Below are positions 14,953 through 23,519 of a stretch of 34,326 bases of DNA, in pieces. The DNA is from Wukongarchaeum sp048886645. GTDB lineage: Archaea; Asgardarchaeota; Wukongarchaeia; Wukongarchaeales; Wukongarchaeaceae. Each line of letters begins with the position of its first letter. The stretch's first letter is position 1. The stretch is from contig JBHLKN010000009.1 in NCBI GenBank assembly GCA_048886645.1, positions 1 through 34,326 of the forward strand. Reading direction: 5' to 3'. A program made the position numbers and the translations under genes. A model generated the notes under the pieces. The model saw only the letters and a list, made by a program, of their open reading frames with translations, did no database searches and was not told the origin of the DNA.

Positions 14953-15384
14953 ATGGTTAATGCTGGATTGGTTGGGGTTACTGCTATAATAACTTTTAGC
15001 ATCGTTTTCATCCTATTTTATTACAAGGAACAGGTTGCTAAAAAGCCTGAGAAACCTACTCATTCTATGAAGATTAGTGAAGCCATCAGGAAAATTCAGC
15101 AACTTGGGCGTACTGGTGAGTTTAAGGAGGGTGTGGTTCTAATCTATAAGACGCTTGAAGGTATTGCTGCTCAGTTCTTAGGAATACGGAGAAAACCAAG
15201 TCAAACGCCTCGAGAGTTTGTGAATCAGCTTTCTTCTTCTGGGAAAATTAATGCTATGCAAGCGCTTTCGATAGTTTCATTCTTTGAACGGGCGTTTTAT
15301 GGGGATAAACTGGTTTCACAAGAGGAGTTTCAACAAGCAGTTTCAGCCCTAGAAGAAACGTATCAGACTGCACTACGATCATAA
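14953..15384 (+). CDS. DUF4129-domain membrane protein
   Basis: The 143-residue product has one N-terminal membrane helix (about 6-25, VGVTAIITFSIVFILFYY). A cytoplasmic helical domain follows with the DUF4129 pattern: KISEAIRKIQQL, YKTLEGIAAQFLGIRRKPSQTPREF and a C-terminal ALSIVSFFERAFYG. DUF4129 domains accompany MoxR/DUF58 genes or transglutaminase-like membrane proteins. Function is unknown; the helical domain may bind a partner of the MoxR machine. ATG 14953 has a well-placed GGTGAT. The DUF4350-like gene follows after 67 bases. Confidence 0.8.
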   Translation: MVNAGLVGVTAIITFSIVFILFYYKEQVAKKPEKPTHSMKISEAIRKIQQLGRTGEFKEGVVLIYKTLEGIAAQFLGIRRKPSQTPREFVNQLSSSGKINAMQALSIVSFFERAFYGDKLVSQEEFQQAVSALEETYQTALRS

Positions 15385-15451
15385 AAAAACAAAATAAACG
15401 ATAATTAAAGTTTTTTTAAAAAAAAGATCGATTATTGGGGTATTGAGGTAG

Positions 15452-17065
15452 TTGTCTAAAACAGAAGTAGTAGAAGCCGGAAAACCAGGGGTTTCGCGTG
15501 GACTATTCTTGTTGATAGCCTTACTACTACTTACAGGATTTCCTATATTTATGTCCATGACAGGTATTTCAGGTCATGAAGAGACGACTTTTAGCATTTA
15601 TAATGACGATTGGGACGGTTGTTCTGAGTTTGGAGACTACGTTAAAGAGCAATATGGAGGTGAAAATGGGGAAGATATTCAGATTATAACATCGTCTTTA
15701 ACGATGCTTAATAGGGTGAATAGGACAGGTGTTCTTGTAATGATGGGGCCAACCATCGGCTACGGTTTTACTGAAACGATAGCGATAGTGGACTGGATAA
15801 TAGGAGGGGGTAGTATTCTTTTAGTGAATGATTTTGGCTCAGCAAACGATATCTTGGATCTTTTCACTTCTTTGATGAAGCTTGCAGCTTTACAATTTTC
15901 AGGACAGGAAGATATACCAATTTTAGGTTTAAAGTTTAATACTAGCGGTGTTCTCCTTGATGTAGGCTCTTATGATACGAATCCTGCCATGCCTGTCATT
16001 ACAGAATTCAGCGATGAATTCGGAGATTTTACTGATGGTGTTGATAGGATCGTCTGCAACTATGCAAGCATTATAAGCATGTATTATTTGTCAGGTCATG
16101 ACGAGGATGGAGATCCGATATATAAGTGGTATCCGGTCCCTTACGGAGCTGCTTCATCTACGACAACTGCGTGGATTGAAACAGATATAGATGCTGTTAA
16201 AAGGGGAGATTGGGATAGTCTTGATCAAGAGGGTGAATGGGGTCCTCCCTACTTTTCTTATAACTATTCAGGGATTAGTGTTTCGGGATATTTAGGTTTT
16301 TCATTAGCCCTTCCTTTGCCTTTAGGTGAGGAAGGAAAGTTTATGTTGGTGTCTGACCCGGATATTTTCGCGAATGCGGCGTGGAGGAATGCGAATTATG
16401 ATAATCAACAGTTTGCAAAAAACGTTATTGATTGGATGATGAGTGGGTATAGTTCTGATGATGATCCGGTGGTTATTTTTGATGAGGGGCATCTAACCCA
16501 GAAGCCTTATTCTTCGATGTTGTATTTTGGTGCTTATTTGAGGACTATAACGCAGTATACGGCTTTTTCTCTTTCTCCGGCCCTTTTTGGCGTTGATTAC
16601 AGGGACCCTGGTGAGGGAAGTTTGACGGCATATCTTACGGTTAATGTTTTCTTAGCGTTGTTCTTTCCGTTGATTGTTATAATGGTGGGATCAAGATGGA
16701 TACCGAAAAAACGGGCTCCAAGGCCATTACTTATGACGCGGATAAAGAGGTATTATGCTCGGTCTTATTTTGCTGTGAAGATGAGGTATTTCTTCCAGTT
16801 TAGACAGTATGAACGTGCTACTGCCTTGATCTATCGCAGGCTTAAACGCACACTAATTAAAAAACTTCATTATAGGGGATCTTTGGATCCTAAAACGTTG
16901 ACAGACTTGATCTCTAAAGAGACAACTAAGTTTAGTAAGGAACAGATAATGCAGATATTAGTATTAGCGGAAAAGGTCTCAAAAGGAGAAGTGACTTTGG
17001 ATGAAGATAAATTCCTAAAGTTATTTTTGGGTTTAAAAGAGTTAATATCAGAGTTACATGGATAA
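15452..17065 (+). CDS. DUF4350-like membrane protein
   Basis: The 537-residue product has an N-terminal membrane segment (17-37, GLFLLIALLLLTGFPIFM), a large presumably extracytoplasmic part (about 40-390), a second membrane segment (about 393-416, VNVFLALFFPLIVIMVG) and a basic cytoplasmic tail. The outer part includes a DUF4350-like core: NRTGVLVMMGPTIGY, then WIIGGGSILLVNDFG, and later KFMLVSDPDIFANAAWRN and DDPVVIFDEGHL. The tail (ATALIYRRLKRTLIKKLHYRG) resembles the DUF4129-like end of such proteins. It is likely a membrane partner of MoxR/DUF58. TTG 15452 is the only usable start before the first helix; GAGGT lies two bases upstream, close spacing. Confidence 0.75.
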   Translation: MSKTEVVEAGKPGVSRGLFLLIALLLLTGFPIFMSMTGISGHEETTFSIYNDDWDGCSEFGDYVKEQYGGENGEDIQIITSSLTMLNRVNRTGVLVMMGPTIGYGFTETIAIVDWIIGGGSILLVNDFGSANDILDLFTSLMKLAALQFSGQEDIPILGLKFNTSGVLLDVGSYDTNPAMPVITEFSDEFGDFTDGVDRIVCNYASIISMYYLSGHDEDGDPIYKWYPVPYGAASSTTTAWIETDIDAVKRGDWDSLDQEGEWGPPYFSYNYSGISVSGYLGFSLALPLPLGEEGKFMLVSDPDIFANAAWRNANYDNQQFAKNVIDWMMSGYSSDDDPVVIFDEGHLTQKPYSSMLYFGAYLRTITQYTAFSLSPALFGVDYRDPGEGSLTAYLTVNVFLALFFPLIVIMVGSRWIPKKRAPRPLLMTRIKRYYARSYFAVKMRYFFQFRQYERATALIYRRLKRTLIKKLHYRGSLDPKTLTDLISKETTKFSKEQIMQILVLAEKVSKGEVTLDEDKFLKLFLGLKELISELHG

Positions 17066-17266
17066 AAGAACATTTCATCATTTACTTTATTTATTATTAA
17101 GGAAATTAGAAAAATAATGGTTTGGATAAAAGGGAAATGAATAATAAAGTTTGATGAGAATAAAAATGTTAAGTAAAAAAGGTTTGCATACCACATTATT
17201 AGTTTTTTCGTATTTCAGACTCATAAGCGCAATAGGGTCAACTAATACGGTTGGAGGACTAATAAA

Positions 17267-18328
17267 ATGAAAGAAGAAGAAGGAGAAGAAGAACCTATCA
17301 TAGAGTATTTTGAGATGACAGAGGAAGAAGAAGTAACTCCTATGGAAATAGTGATGCCTACTCCAGCGCCAGAAGCAGAAGCTCCTTTCGTCGATACAAA
17401 AGACATCGAACGTGTGTGGCAAAAAATTAAGGACGAGTTGGGAAAAGTTATCGTGGGTAAGCTAGACATAATAGAATCACTATTTATAGCGCTGCTTTCT
17501 GGCGGTCACGTCCTAATGGAAGGAGTACCAGGTATAGCGAAAACATGGACGGCTAACAATTTTTCAAACACCTTGGGTTGTGAATTCAAAAGGATACAGT
17601 TCACTCCAGACCTACTTCCAAGCGATATCTTAGGAACAAACGTTTATGATCCAAAATCAGGGGCTTTCCACCTTAGACAAGGACCGATATTTGCCAACAT
17701 TATCCTTGCTGACGAGATTAACAGGGCGCCCCCAAAAACACAGTCAGCGATGTTAGAATGTATGCAAGAAACTCAGGTCTCAATAGAAGGCGTTACCTAT
17801 CCCATTAAACCACCGTTTATAGTGCTTGCAACACAAAATCCGATCGAGCTTGAAGGCACATATCCTCTAGCGGAGGCGGCTCAAGACCGTTTCCTTTTAA
17901 AGGTGTTATTAGACTTTCCTAACCCCGAAGAAGAAGCACAAGTGATCAGAATAAAACATGAAAGAAAATATAGCGGCGTTAAAAAGGTGACCTCGCCTAA
18001 AACTATTACAGAGATGCAAAAGACTGTGGATGAGATATACATAAGCGATGAGTTGATAAAATATATAAGGGATATAATCGTGCGCACTCGGCGAGATCCT
18101 CGTTGTTTGTCAGGGTGCAGTCCTAGGGGCAGTTTAACGCTTTTAAAAGTCTCTAAAGCTCACGCAGCCATAAGAGGAAGAGATTACGTGGTTCCTGACG
18201 ATATTAGGAAATATGCTAGTTGGGCGTTACACCATAGGATAATCCTGAAACCAGAAGCTGAACTGGAAGGAGTTACGCAGGTAAGAGTCGTTGAAGAAAT
18301 AATTAATGATACACCAGTTCCCGTATAA
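17267..18328 (+). CDS. MoxR-family AAA+ ATPase
   Basis: This 353-residue protein is a MoxR-type AAA+ ATPase, a chaperone-like remodeler that usually works with vWA-domain proteins. Seen are Walker A GVPGIAKT (86-93), Walker B IILADEINRAP (Asp149, Glu150), sensor-1 Asn191 in LATQNPIE, and the arginine-finger region AAQDRF (Arg208). A sensor-2-like SPRGSLTLLK follows, then the helical lid. Residues 1-44 are an extra acidic, Pro-rich tail (about a third Glu) before the core, which may bind a partner. GGAGG lies ten bases before ATG 17267. DUF58 follows after 230 bases. Confidence 0.93.
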   Translation: MKEEEGEEEPIIEYFEMTEEEEVTPMEIVMPTPAPEAEAPFVDTKDIERVWQKIKDELGKVIVGKLDIIESLFIALLSGGHVLMEGVPGIAKTWTANNFSNTLGCEFKRIQFTPDLLPSDILGTNVYDPKSGAFHLRQGPIFANIILADEINRAPPKTQSAMLECMQETQVSIEGVTYPIKPPFIVLATQNPIELEGTYPLAEAAQDRFLLKVLLDFPNPEEEAQVIRIKHERKYSGVKKVTSPKTITEMQKTVDEIYISDELIKYIRDIIVRTRRDPRCLSGCSPRGSLTLLKVSKAHAAIRGRDYVVPDDIRKYASWALHHRIILKPEAELEGVTQVRVVEEIINDTPVPV

Positions 18329-18558
18329 AAACTACAGTGAAAAAACCGAATTTAAAAACAATAATCAATAATCTAATAGGAGATTTTTAGGGATCAGTAA
18401 TCAGTAAACAGTTTCTCTTTAACTTGAGATGGGGAAAAGGGCTTCTTTGTTCTTGTTTTCCTCTTTTCTCTATAAAATGTTTACCAAATGTGCATGCTGG
18501 AAAGAAATCTTTAGAAGAATTAAGAAAAAGTAAGGGCTAGAATGGAAGTGTTAGGGTT

Positions 18559-19953
18559 ATGTTAAGTCCAAGAGGGGCTTTCACGATCTTTGGCGGCGTG
18601 GTTCTCATCGCTTTTGGATTTGCGGCTACGCAGATGCATATAGCGTTTACAACTTACCATGCTTTAGGGGGCGGTAGGCAGATTAATGTACCTGAAGAGC
18701 TACCGTTTTTCCTCCTCTTGATGGGGTGCATAATGATTTTAAGCACAGTTATAGGTATCCCGATATTTAGGTTATCAGCGGATCCACGCGCCGTTGTAGT
18801 AACACGAAAAATTGATCGTGAAAAGGTTTTTGCTGGAGATTATGTTTTTGTCGAAGTTAATATGAAAAACACGGGACTTGGAGGAATCGATCTTTTAGAA
18901 GTTTATGATGCTTATCCCCAAATTTTTGAGTTAGCCTTAGGGGAAAACTGGGTTTTAACCAAACTTGAAAGCGGTCAAGAGGTCTCTTTTGCCTATGTTC
19001 TAAGAACTTTAAAACGGGGTAAATATCTTCTTGGACCTAGCAAAGTTATCGTTAAGGATCGATTAGGACTCTTCTTTGAAGAGGAAATTAAGGAGGGAAA
19101 TGAAACAGAACTGATTGTTTATCCGCCATATGAGGACATTGCTAAGATGACAGTTGTGGCTAAAAAACGGCTTATGGGGCGTGCTTTTGGTATCCATAAA
19201 ACACGGTCAAAAGGCGTTGGATCCGACTTTTTTGCTATAAGAGAGTATGTAACCGGGGATGAATTTAGGAGAATTGATTGGAAAAGCTTTGCAAGAAAAG
19301 GAAAACCTATGGTTAGGGATTACGAAGATGAAAAAAGCCTTATAAGCATTATTTTCTTAGACTGTTCTGGAAGCATGGGAGGAGGACCGCCTGCCAACTC
19401 AAAACTTGAATATGCTATAAGGTCTGCTGTTTTGTTAACACACCTTGCTTTTGAAAGAAGTGACCCTGTCGGCCTTTGTATCTTTTCAGATAAGGTACAG
19501 GCGTGGGTAAAACCTGGAAGAGGGCAGCGAAAATTTTACGAGATTTTAGAAGCTTTAGCCGTAGTAGAACCAGGAGGAGGGGCAAATATTGAGGGAGCAA
19601 TGGAGTTTGTTTTAAGCCAAGTTCGTAAAGCTGGCTTTTTCATGATCATTTCTGATTTAGAGCATGCTAATGTTGAAAAACTTACTAAATCATTAAAACA
19701 AGCAGTGGCTCGTAACAATAGCTTGACAGTTTTAGCGCCTTTTGGACCTTTCTTCGAGGTGAAAGTTGGAACATTGAGCCCTGTTGAAAAAGCGTTAGCA
19801 GAAGCTGTAGCAGAAGAGTATTTCGGGGAACGGGCAAAAGTCATTAAAGAGCTTCAAAAAGCAGAAATAGATACGGTTAGTGTAGGGCCTGACGATATCT
19901 TGTCTGTGGTCATTGAAACTTGGATAAAGCAAAAACGCATATCAGGTGCATAA
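18559..19953 (+). CDS. DUF58 (vWA-like) protein
   Basis: The 464-residue product begins with two hydrophobic segments (about 10-30 and 46-68). A beta-rich region (85-200) follows, then the DUF58 hallmark (ADEFRRIDWKSFARKGKP-type; here TGDEFRRIDWKSFARKGKP). After this comes a von Willebrand A-like core with the MIDAS motif DCSGSMG (Asp268, Ser270, Ser272). A matching later metal-site stretch is MIISDLEHA. DUF58 proteins pair with MoxR ATPases; the metal site would bind substrate or partner. The membrane protein at 19956 starts two bases after its stop, so these two are surely co-transcribed. Confidence 0.92.
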   Translation: MLSPRGAFTIFGGVVLIAFGFAATQMHIAFTTYHALGGGRQINVPEELPFFLLLMGCIMILSTVIGIPIFRLSADPRAVVVTRKIDREKVFAGDYVFVEVNMKNTGLGGIDLLEVYDAYPQIFELALGENWVLTKLESGQEVSFAYVLRTLKRGKYLLGPSKVIVKDRLGLFFEEEIKEGNETELIVYPPYEDIAKMTVVAKKRLMGRAFGIHKTRSKGVGSDFFAIREYVTGDEFRRIDWKSFARKGKPMVRDYEDEKSLISIIFLDCSGSMGGGPPANSKLEYAIRSAVLLTHLAFERSDPVGLCIFSDKVQAWVKPGRGQRKFYEILEALAVVEPGGGANIEGAMEFVLSQVRKAGFFMIISDLEHANVEKLTKSLKQAVARNNSLTVLAPFGPFFEVKVGTLSPVEKALAEAVAEEYFGERAKVIKELQKAEIDTVSVGPDDILSVVIETWIKQKRISGA

Positions 19954-19955
19954 AA

Positions 19956-21245
19956 ATGATGATAGGTAGGGGAAAATACGCCGTTCATACGTTGCGCTTA
20001 ATCAGCCTATTCTCCTTCCTTTTAATACTAAGTTATATTTTGGTAAATATTGATCTCGATGCCTTTGACCCTGGAGCGTTTAAGAATGTGGGTATTTTTC
20101 TTATAGCGGTTGTAGGCGAGATCTTAATAAATTTAAGCGATGTTTTTGCAGGGCTAGGGGGAGAGCAAACAGGGGATGTTTCTAGATCTGTTATTAGGAC
20201 GACGATTTATTACGTATTGTTGGGAGGTATGGATCTTTCAGATTACAATATTACTGCTGAAGAATACATCACCGGTGACGCTTTTCCTTCTCCTACAATA
20301 TTTGCCAGTTCTCTTGGGAGCATGGTGATGTTAATTTTGCTCCCTATCGCTTTGTTGTCTGGCCTCGGGTTCTTAAGGGATTGTAATGTGCGTTTATCTG
20401 TGATCTGCTTCTTTTCCCTTAGCGCTTTGTTAGCGATAGCGGTGGCTAAGGAAAAAATCGAACTTGAATATGATACAACTTCAGAATCACTTGGAGAATT
20501 AATTACTTCACCCCTCTTCTTGTTAGGATTGATATTGCTTTTCTATTTGGAAATTAGTTTCCAAGCATCTTATGCTTATACTATATTGGAACCTAATCTA
20601 AAGCGTAGCGAGAGAATAAGCCAACATATTCAGCGTATTAAAGAGTTTTCAGAAGCCGAAGAAATAGAACCTCTAAAGGAAGAAAAAATTGAAGAAGCCA
20701 CAGAAACGGCAAAAAAGAAGTCAATAGAAAGTTGGATATTGATAAGGGAACAAATTGAGGAAAGGAGGGTGGTAAAGCCTCGAGAATCAGTTAGGGTAAA
20801 TATTAGGCTTAAACACTATCTTGATAGTTTATTAAGAAATAATCCTGATGCCCAAAGGTTGTTGTCTGCGGAAACTGCTCGGCCTAAACCTGGTCGTATA
20901 CTGCTTTTCATTATTCCAAATTTCGTTCTTCGGTTAAGCATCGTGGTTTTTCTATCTTGGATGGTTCTTAGACCCATCGTCTTTCTAAGAGCTTTTAATG
21001 TGCCAGATCCGTTATTAGATTCGGTAGAATCTTTGCAACCTGAAACAACGTTTTTAGTTCTTATACCGTTGGTTTTGGCTATCGTAATATTTAGCGGATT
21101 TGTGGGAACTATACAAGAAAAAGTGCATAAAAACGTGTTAAAACGGGTTAGGGAGGAAGAAAAAGCGAAAGAAGAAGTTGAAAAAGAAACCATGGTGTTT
21201 ACAGGTACAGCGCCACCTACTGTAGAAACAGATGGAAACAGTTAA
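19956..21245 (+). CDS. Multi-spanning membrane protein of the MoxR/DUF58 cluster
   Basis: This 429-residue protein has roughly seven hydrophobic segments. Five lie in the first half (LISLFSFLLILSYILV, VGIFLIAVVGEILI, LGSMVMLILLPIALLSG, LSVICFFSLSALLAI, LFLLGLILLFYLEI), then a long charged cytoplasmic stretch (about 220-310, Glu/Lys/Arg-rich helices), then two more (IVVFLSWMVLRPIVFL, FLVLIPLVLAIVIFSGF) and an acidic tail. I do not recognise a domain. ATG 19956 is chosen since GGTG (19945-19948) lies 7 bases upstream and it starts just after the DUF58 stop; an earlier TTG 19920 overlaps DUF58. It may be a membrane scaffold for the MoxR system. Confidence 0.7.
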   Translation: MMIGRGKYAVHTLRLISLFSFLLILSYILVNIDLDAFDPGAFKNVGIFLIAVVGEILINLSDVFAGLGGEQTGDVSRSVIRTTIYYVLLGGMDLSDYNITAEEYITGDAFPSPTIFASSLGSMVMLILLPIALLSGLGFLRDCNVRLSVICFFSLSALLAIAVAKEKIELEYDTTSESLGELITSPLFLLGLILLFYLEISFQASYAYTILEPNLKRSERISQHIQRIKEFSEAEEIEPLKEEKIEEATETAKKKSIESWILIREQIEERRVVKPRESVRVNIRLKHYLDSLLRNNPDAQRLLSAETARPKPGRILLFIIPNFVLRLSIVVFLSWMVLRPIVFLRAFNVPDPLLDSVESLQPETTFLVLIPLVLAIVIFSGFVGTIQEKVHKNVLKRVREEEKAKEEVEKETMVFTGTAPPTVETDGNS

Positions 21246-21384
21246 AAAAACAAGTAATTCACAAATTTAAATTTTTTGTGATTTTCGTAATTTAGGGGGT
21301 ATGCGGACACTTTATCCACAAATTACTATAAATATCTTAAAGAAGATATTAATAAGTAAGGAAAAATTACTGCGGGGGTTTTAA

Positions 21385-21906
21385 TTGGCGAACACAAAAG
21401 AGCGGTTTCTTATTGATGACACAGGTAAAGAAGTGGAAGCCTTATTAAGGCAACAAATCAGTGAATTCATAAATGACGAGGATCGTATAAGAATAAAAAA
21501 ACATTGTAGAAAGGTTCTAGATGCTTTATACCAGCTGGAAAACGGTGTTACTCCTTATAAGGTTGAAGAAATGCGGTTAAAAGGTTGGAATGATGGAGAA
21601 ATAGATTCAGCACTGACAATCGCGTCTTATCTTGCAAGACCCTCATTTAAACATGAACTTGAACTCACAAGGGATTATCTCATAAAAACAAGCTCTAAAA
21701 AAGATTTTGACCAACAAGGGAGGGTTTGGGATCTGATAATAAAAGAATTAAAAACTAACCTCGCCCAACTTGATACAGAGTCACAGTTTTTTGAAATTTT
21801 CATAAGTTTAACCCTTATCTTAGAAGACCAAGAACTTGCCTTAGAATTTAGTTCAGTACTTGCGAAAATCATAAACCAAATTGGCTATGACCTAATGTAT
21901 ACTTAA
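21385..21906 (+). CDS. Helical protein of unknown function
   Basis: The 173-residue product is predicted mostly alpha-helical and acidic-basic balanced, with no membrane segment and few cysteines. Recognisable text includes HCRKVLDALYQLENGVTPYK, which resembles the start of a helix-turn-helix-type unit, and a Leu-rich C-terminal helix (FFEIFISLTLILEDQELALE). I do not recognise its family. TTG 21385 is chosen because a GGGGG run lies 8 bases upstream and the next in-frame start is far away. It follows the MoxR cluster after 139 bases but may be a separate unit. Confidence 0.6.
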   Translation: MANTKERFLIDDTGKEVEALLRQQISEFINDEDRIRIKKHCRKVLDALYQLENGVTPYKVEEMRLKGWNDGEIDSALTIASYLARPSFKHELELTRDYLIKTSSKKDFDQQGRVWDLIIKELKTNLAQLDTESQFFEIFISLTLILEDQELALEFSSVLAKIINQIGYDLMYT

Positions 21907-22000
21907 TAACACATAACTAACCAAAAGATAAGAAAATTTAGTTTTTAAGTTCTATATCTTCTATTTTTAAGAAAAACAAGATAAGACTTCATTATTCCTT

Positions 22001-22066
22001 AAAAATGTTTTATTTAATTATTTTAGGTTATAAAAAAATGTTTTATTTAATTATTTTAGGTTATAA
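22001..22066. repeat. Perfect 33-base tandem repeat, two copies
   Basis: A unit of 33 bases beginning aaaaatgttttatttaatta occurs at 22001-22033 and again at 22034-22066 without a mismatch. It lies in the 305-base AT-rich spacer before the nucleotidyltransferase gene. The perfect identity points to a recent duplication or slippage event. The remainder of the spacer (21907-22211) has no frame or structure I can support beyond a possible weak promoter close to 22176-22187. Confidence 0.9.
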
Positions 22067-22211
22067 AAGGATGTAAGAGGTTTATTATATAACGTCTGAT
22101 TTTTACTAAAAACTTTAAAAAATAGGGGATCAACATTTTCAACGATGCAAAATTTTTTAAAAATTTTATTTTTTCTGCATATTTTTTAGCTTTTATTAGT
22201 TTTATTTAAGA

Positions 22212-23402
22212 ATGAGGGTGAGAAGTGGTTTGAGTGGTATAAAACAGGCTGTGGTTTTAGCTGGTGGATTGGGTACTAGATTGATACCACTTACAGCAAA
22301 CAAGCCTAAGCCCTTAGTGCCCATTGCAAATCGCCCTATACTTGATTATGCGATGGACTTGCTTCTAAATTCGGGTGTAGAAGAAGCAATCCTTGCAGTT
22401 GAGTATTTGGGGGATCAGATAAGGGAGCATATAAAGAAAAATCCTTTTGAAGAAATAGATATTAAGATACCTGATGTAACGCCTTTAGATACAGCAGATG
22501 CTGTAAGAAAGGTTTCAAAATACATTCAGGATGATTTTGTTATTACTATGGCTGACATCCTAACAAACATAAACCTAAGGGAGTTTATGCAGTTTCACAT
22601 AGAGAAAAAAGGCATAGCAAGCATCACCTTAGAGACTGTGGATACACCTTTAGAGTACGGTGTAATAATTCTCGATAGTAGTAACAGGATAAAACTGTTT
22701 TTAGAAAAACCTCAACCAACAGAGCTTTATGTTTCTTCCATCAGTTTTGCTGAAAGAGAGGTTGCATATCTCCATTTAAACTTGATTAACACGGGAATGT
22801 ATGCTTTTTCAAATGAGATTCTCGATATCCTTGATCAACAACCAAGCCTTATGGATTTTGGAAAACACGTTTTTCCATTTTTAATAGGAAAAAACTTTAA
22901 AATATACGGGTATGTTGCTGAATATTTTTGGTTAGATATAGGCAATCCTAAGATTTATTTGAAGGCTAATTGGGACATTTTAAGGGGAGAATGTCAACCT
23001 TATAGTGGAAGCTTGTTTTCAGGCTATTCTGAGCTTGAAATAGGAAATGTGTGGGTGGGGCAAGAAGTTAATATCGCTCCCAGTGCTAATATATCTCCTC
23101 CTGTCCTTATTGGTGATAATGTAGAAATAAAGGATTCTGCAAAGATAGGACCTTTAACTGTTATTGGCGATGATTGCATCATAGAAAGAAATACGGTCAT
23201 AGAAAATTCAGTTTTATGGGAAAGAGTGATGGTTGAAGAAGAAGCAAAGGTAATGGAGGCAATAATCTGTAACGATTCAGTGATTGGAGAAAGAGCGAAA
23301 CTTGACTCATTTTCAATAGTGGGAGATCACTCTAAAATAGGAAAAGAAATTCGCATTAAAACTAGCGTAAAAATATTACCGTTTACTACGAAGGAGGGGT
23401 AA
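22212..23402 (+). CDS. Sugar-1-phosphate nucleotidyltransferase with beta-helix domain
   Basis: The enzyme would make a nucleotide sugar from a sugar-1-phosphate and NTP. Residues 10-240 are the nucleotidyltransferase fold: AVVLAGGLGTRLIPLTANKP with the GGxGTRL motif, the KPLVPIANRP loop, ADILTNI, VILDSSNRIKLFLEKP, and LDIGNPKIYLKANW. Residues about 260-396 form left-handed beta-helix (hexapeptide) repeats such as IGDNVEIKDSAKIGPLTVIG. GlmU-like or mannose/glucose-1-phosphate transferase are the candidates; the sugar is not decided here. ATG 22212 has no ribosome site; TTG 22230, 8 bases after GGGTGA, gives the more usual start SGIKQAVV and may be correct. It is followed by a mutase-family gene. 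Confidence 0.9.
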   Translation: MRVRSGLSGIKQAVVLAGGLGTRLIPLTANKPKPLVPIANRPILDYAMDLLLNSGVEEAILAVEYLGDQIREHIKKNPFEEIDIKIPDVTPLDTADAVRKVSKYIQDDFVITMADILTNINLREFMQFHIEKKGIASITLETVDTPLEYGVIILDSSNRIKLFLEKPQPTELYVSSISFAEREVAYLHLNLINTGMYAFSNEILDILDQQPSLMDFGKHVFPFLIGKNFKIYGYVAEYFWLDIGNPKIYLKANWDILRGECQPYSGSLFSGYSELEIGNVWVGQEVNIAPSANISPPVLIGDNVEIKDSAKIGPLTVIGDDCIIERNTVIENSVLWERVMVEEEAKVMEAIICNDSVIGERAKLDSFSIVGDHSKIGKEIRIKTSVKILPFTTKEG

Positions 23403-23519
23403 AAAAATATTTAAAAGGAATCGCTTCAAAACATCAAAGGAATACTTCAAAACCCTTTTATCTTTTAAAAATCCTATATGATTTTTCTTATAATTAGGTT
23501 TTAGGAGTAGGAGTAGTAG

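Noticed and set aside
22001..22066. CRISPR array
   Set aside because: Two back-to-back copies with no spacer between them and no cas gene nearby.
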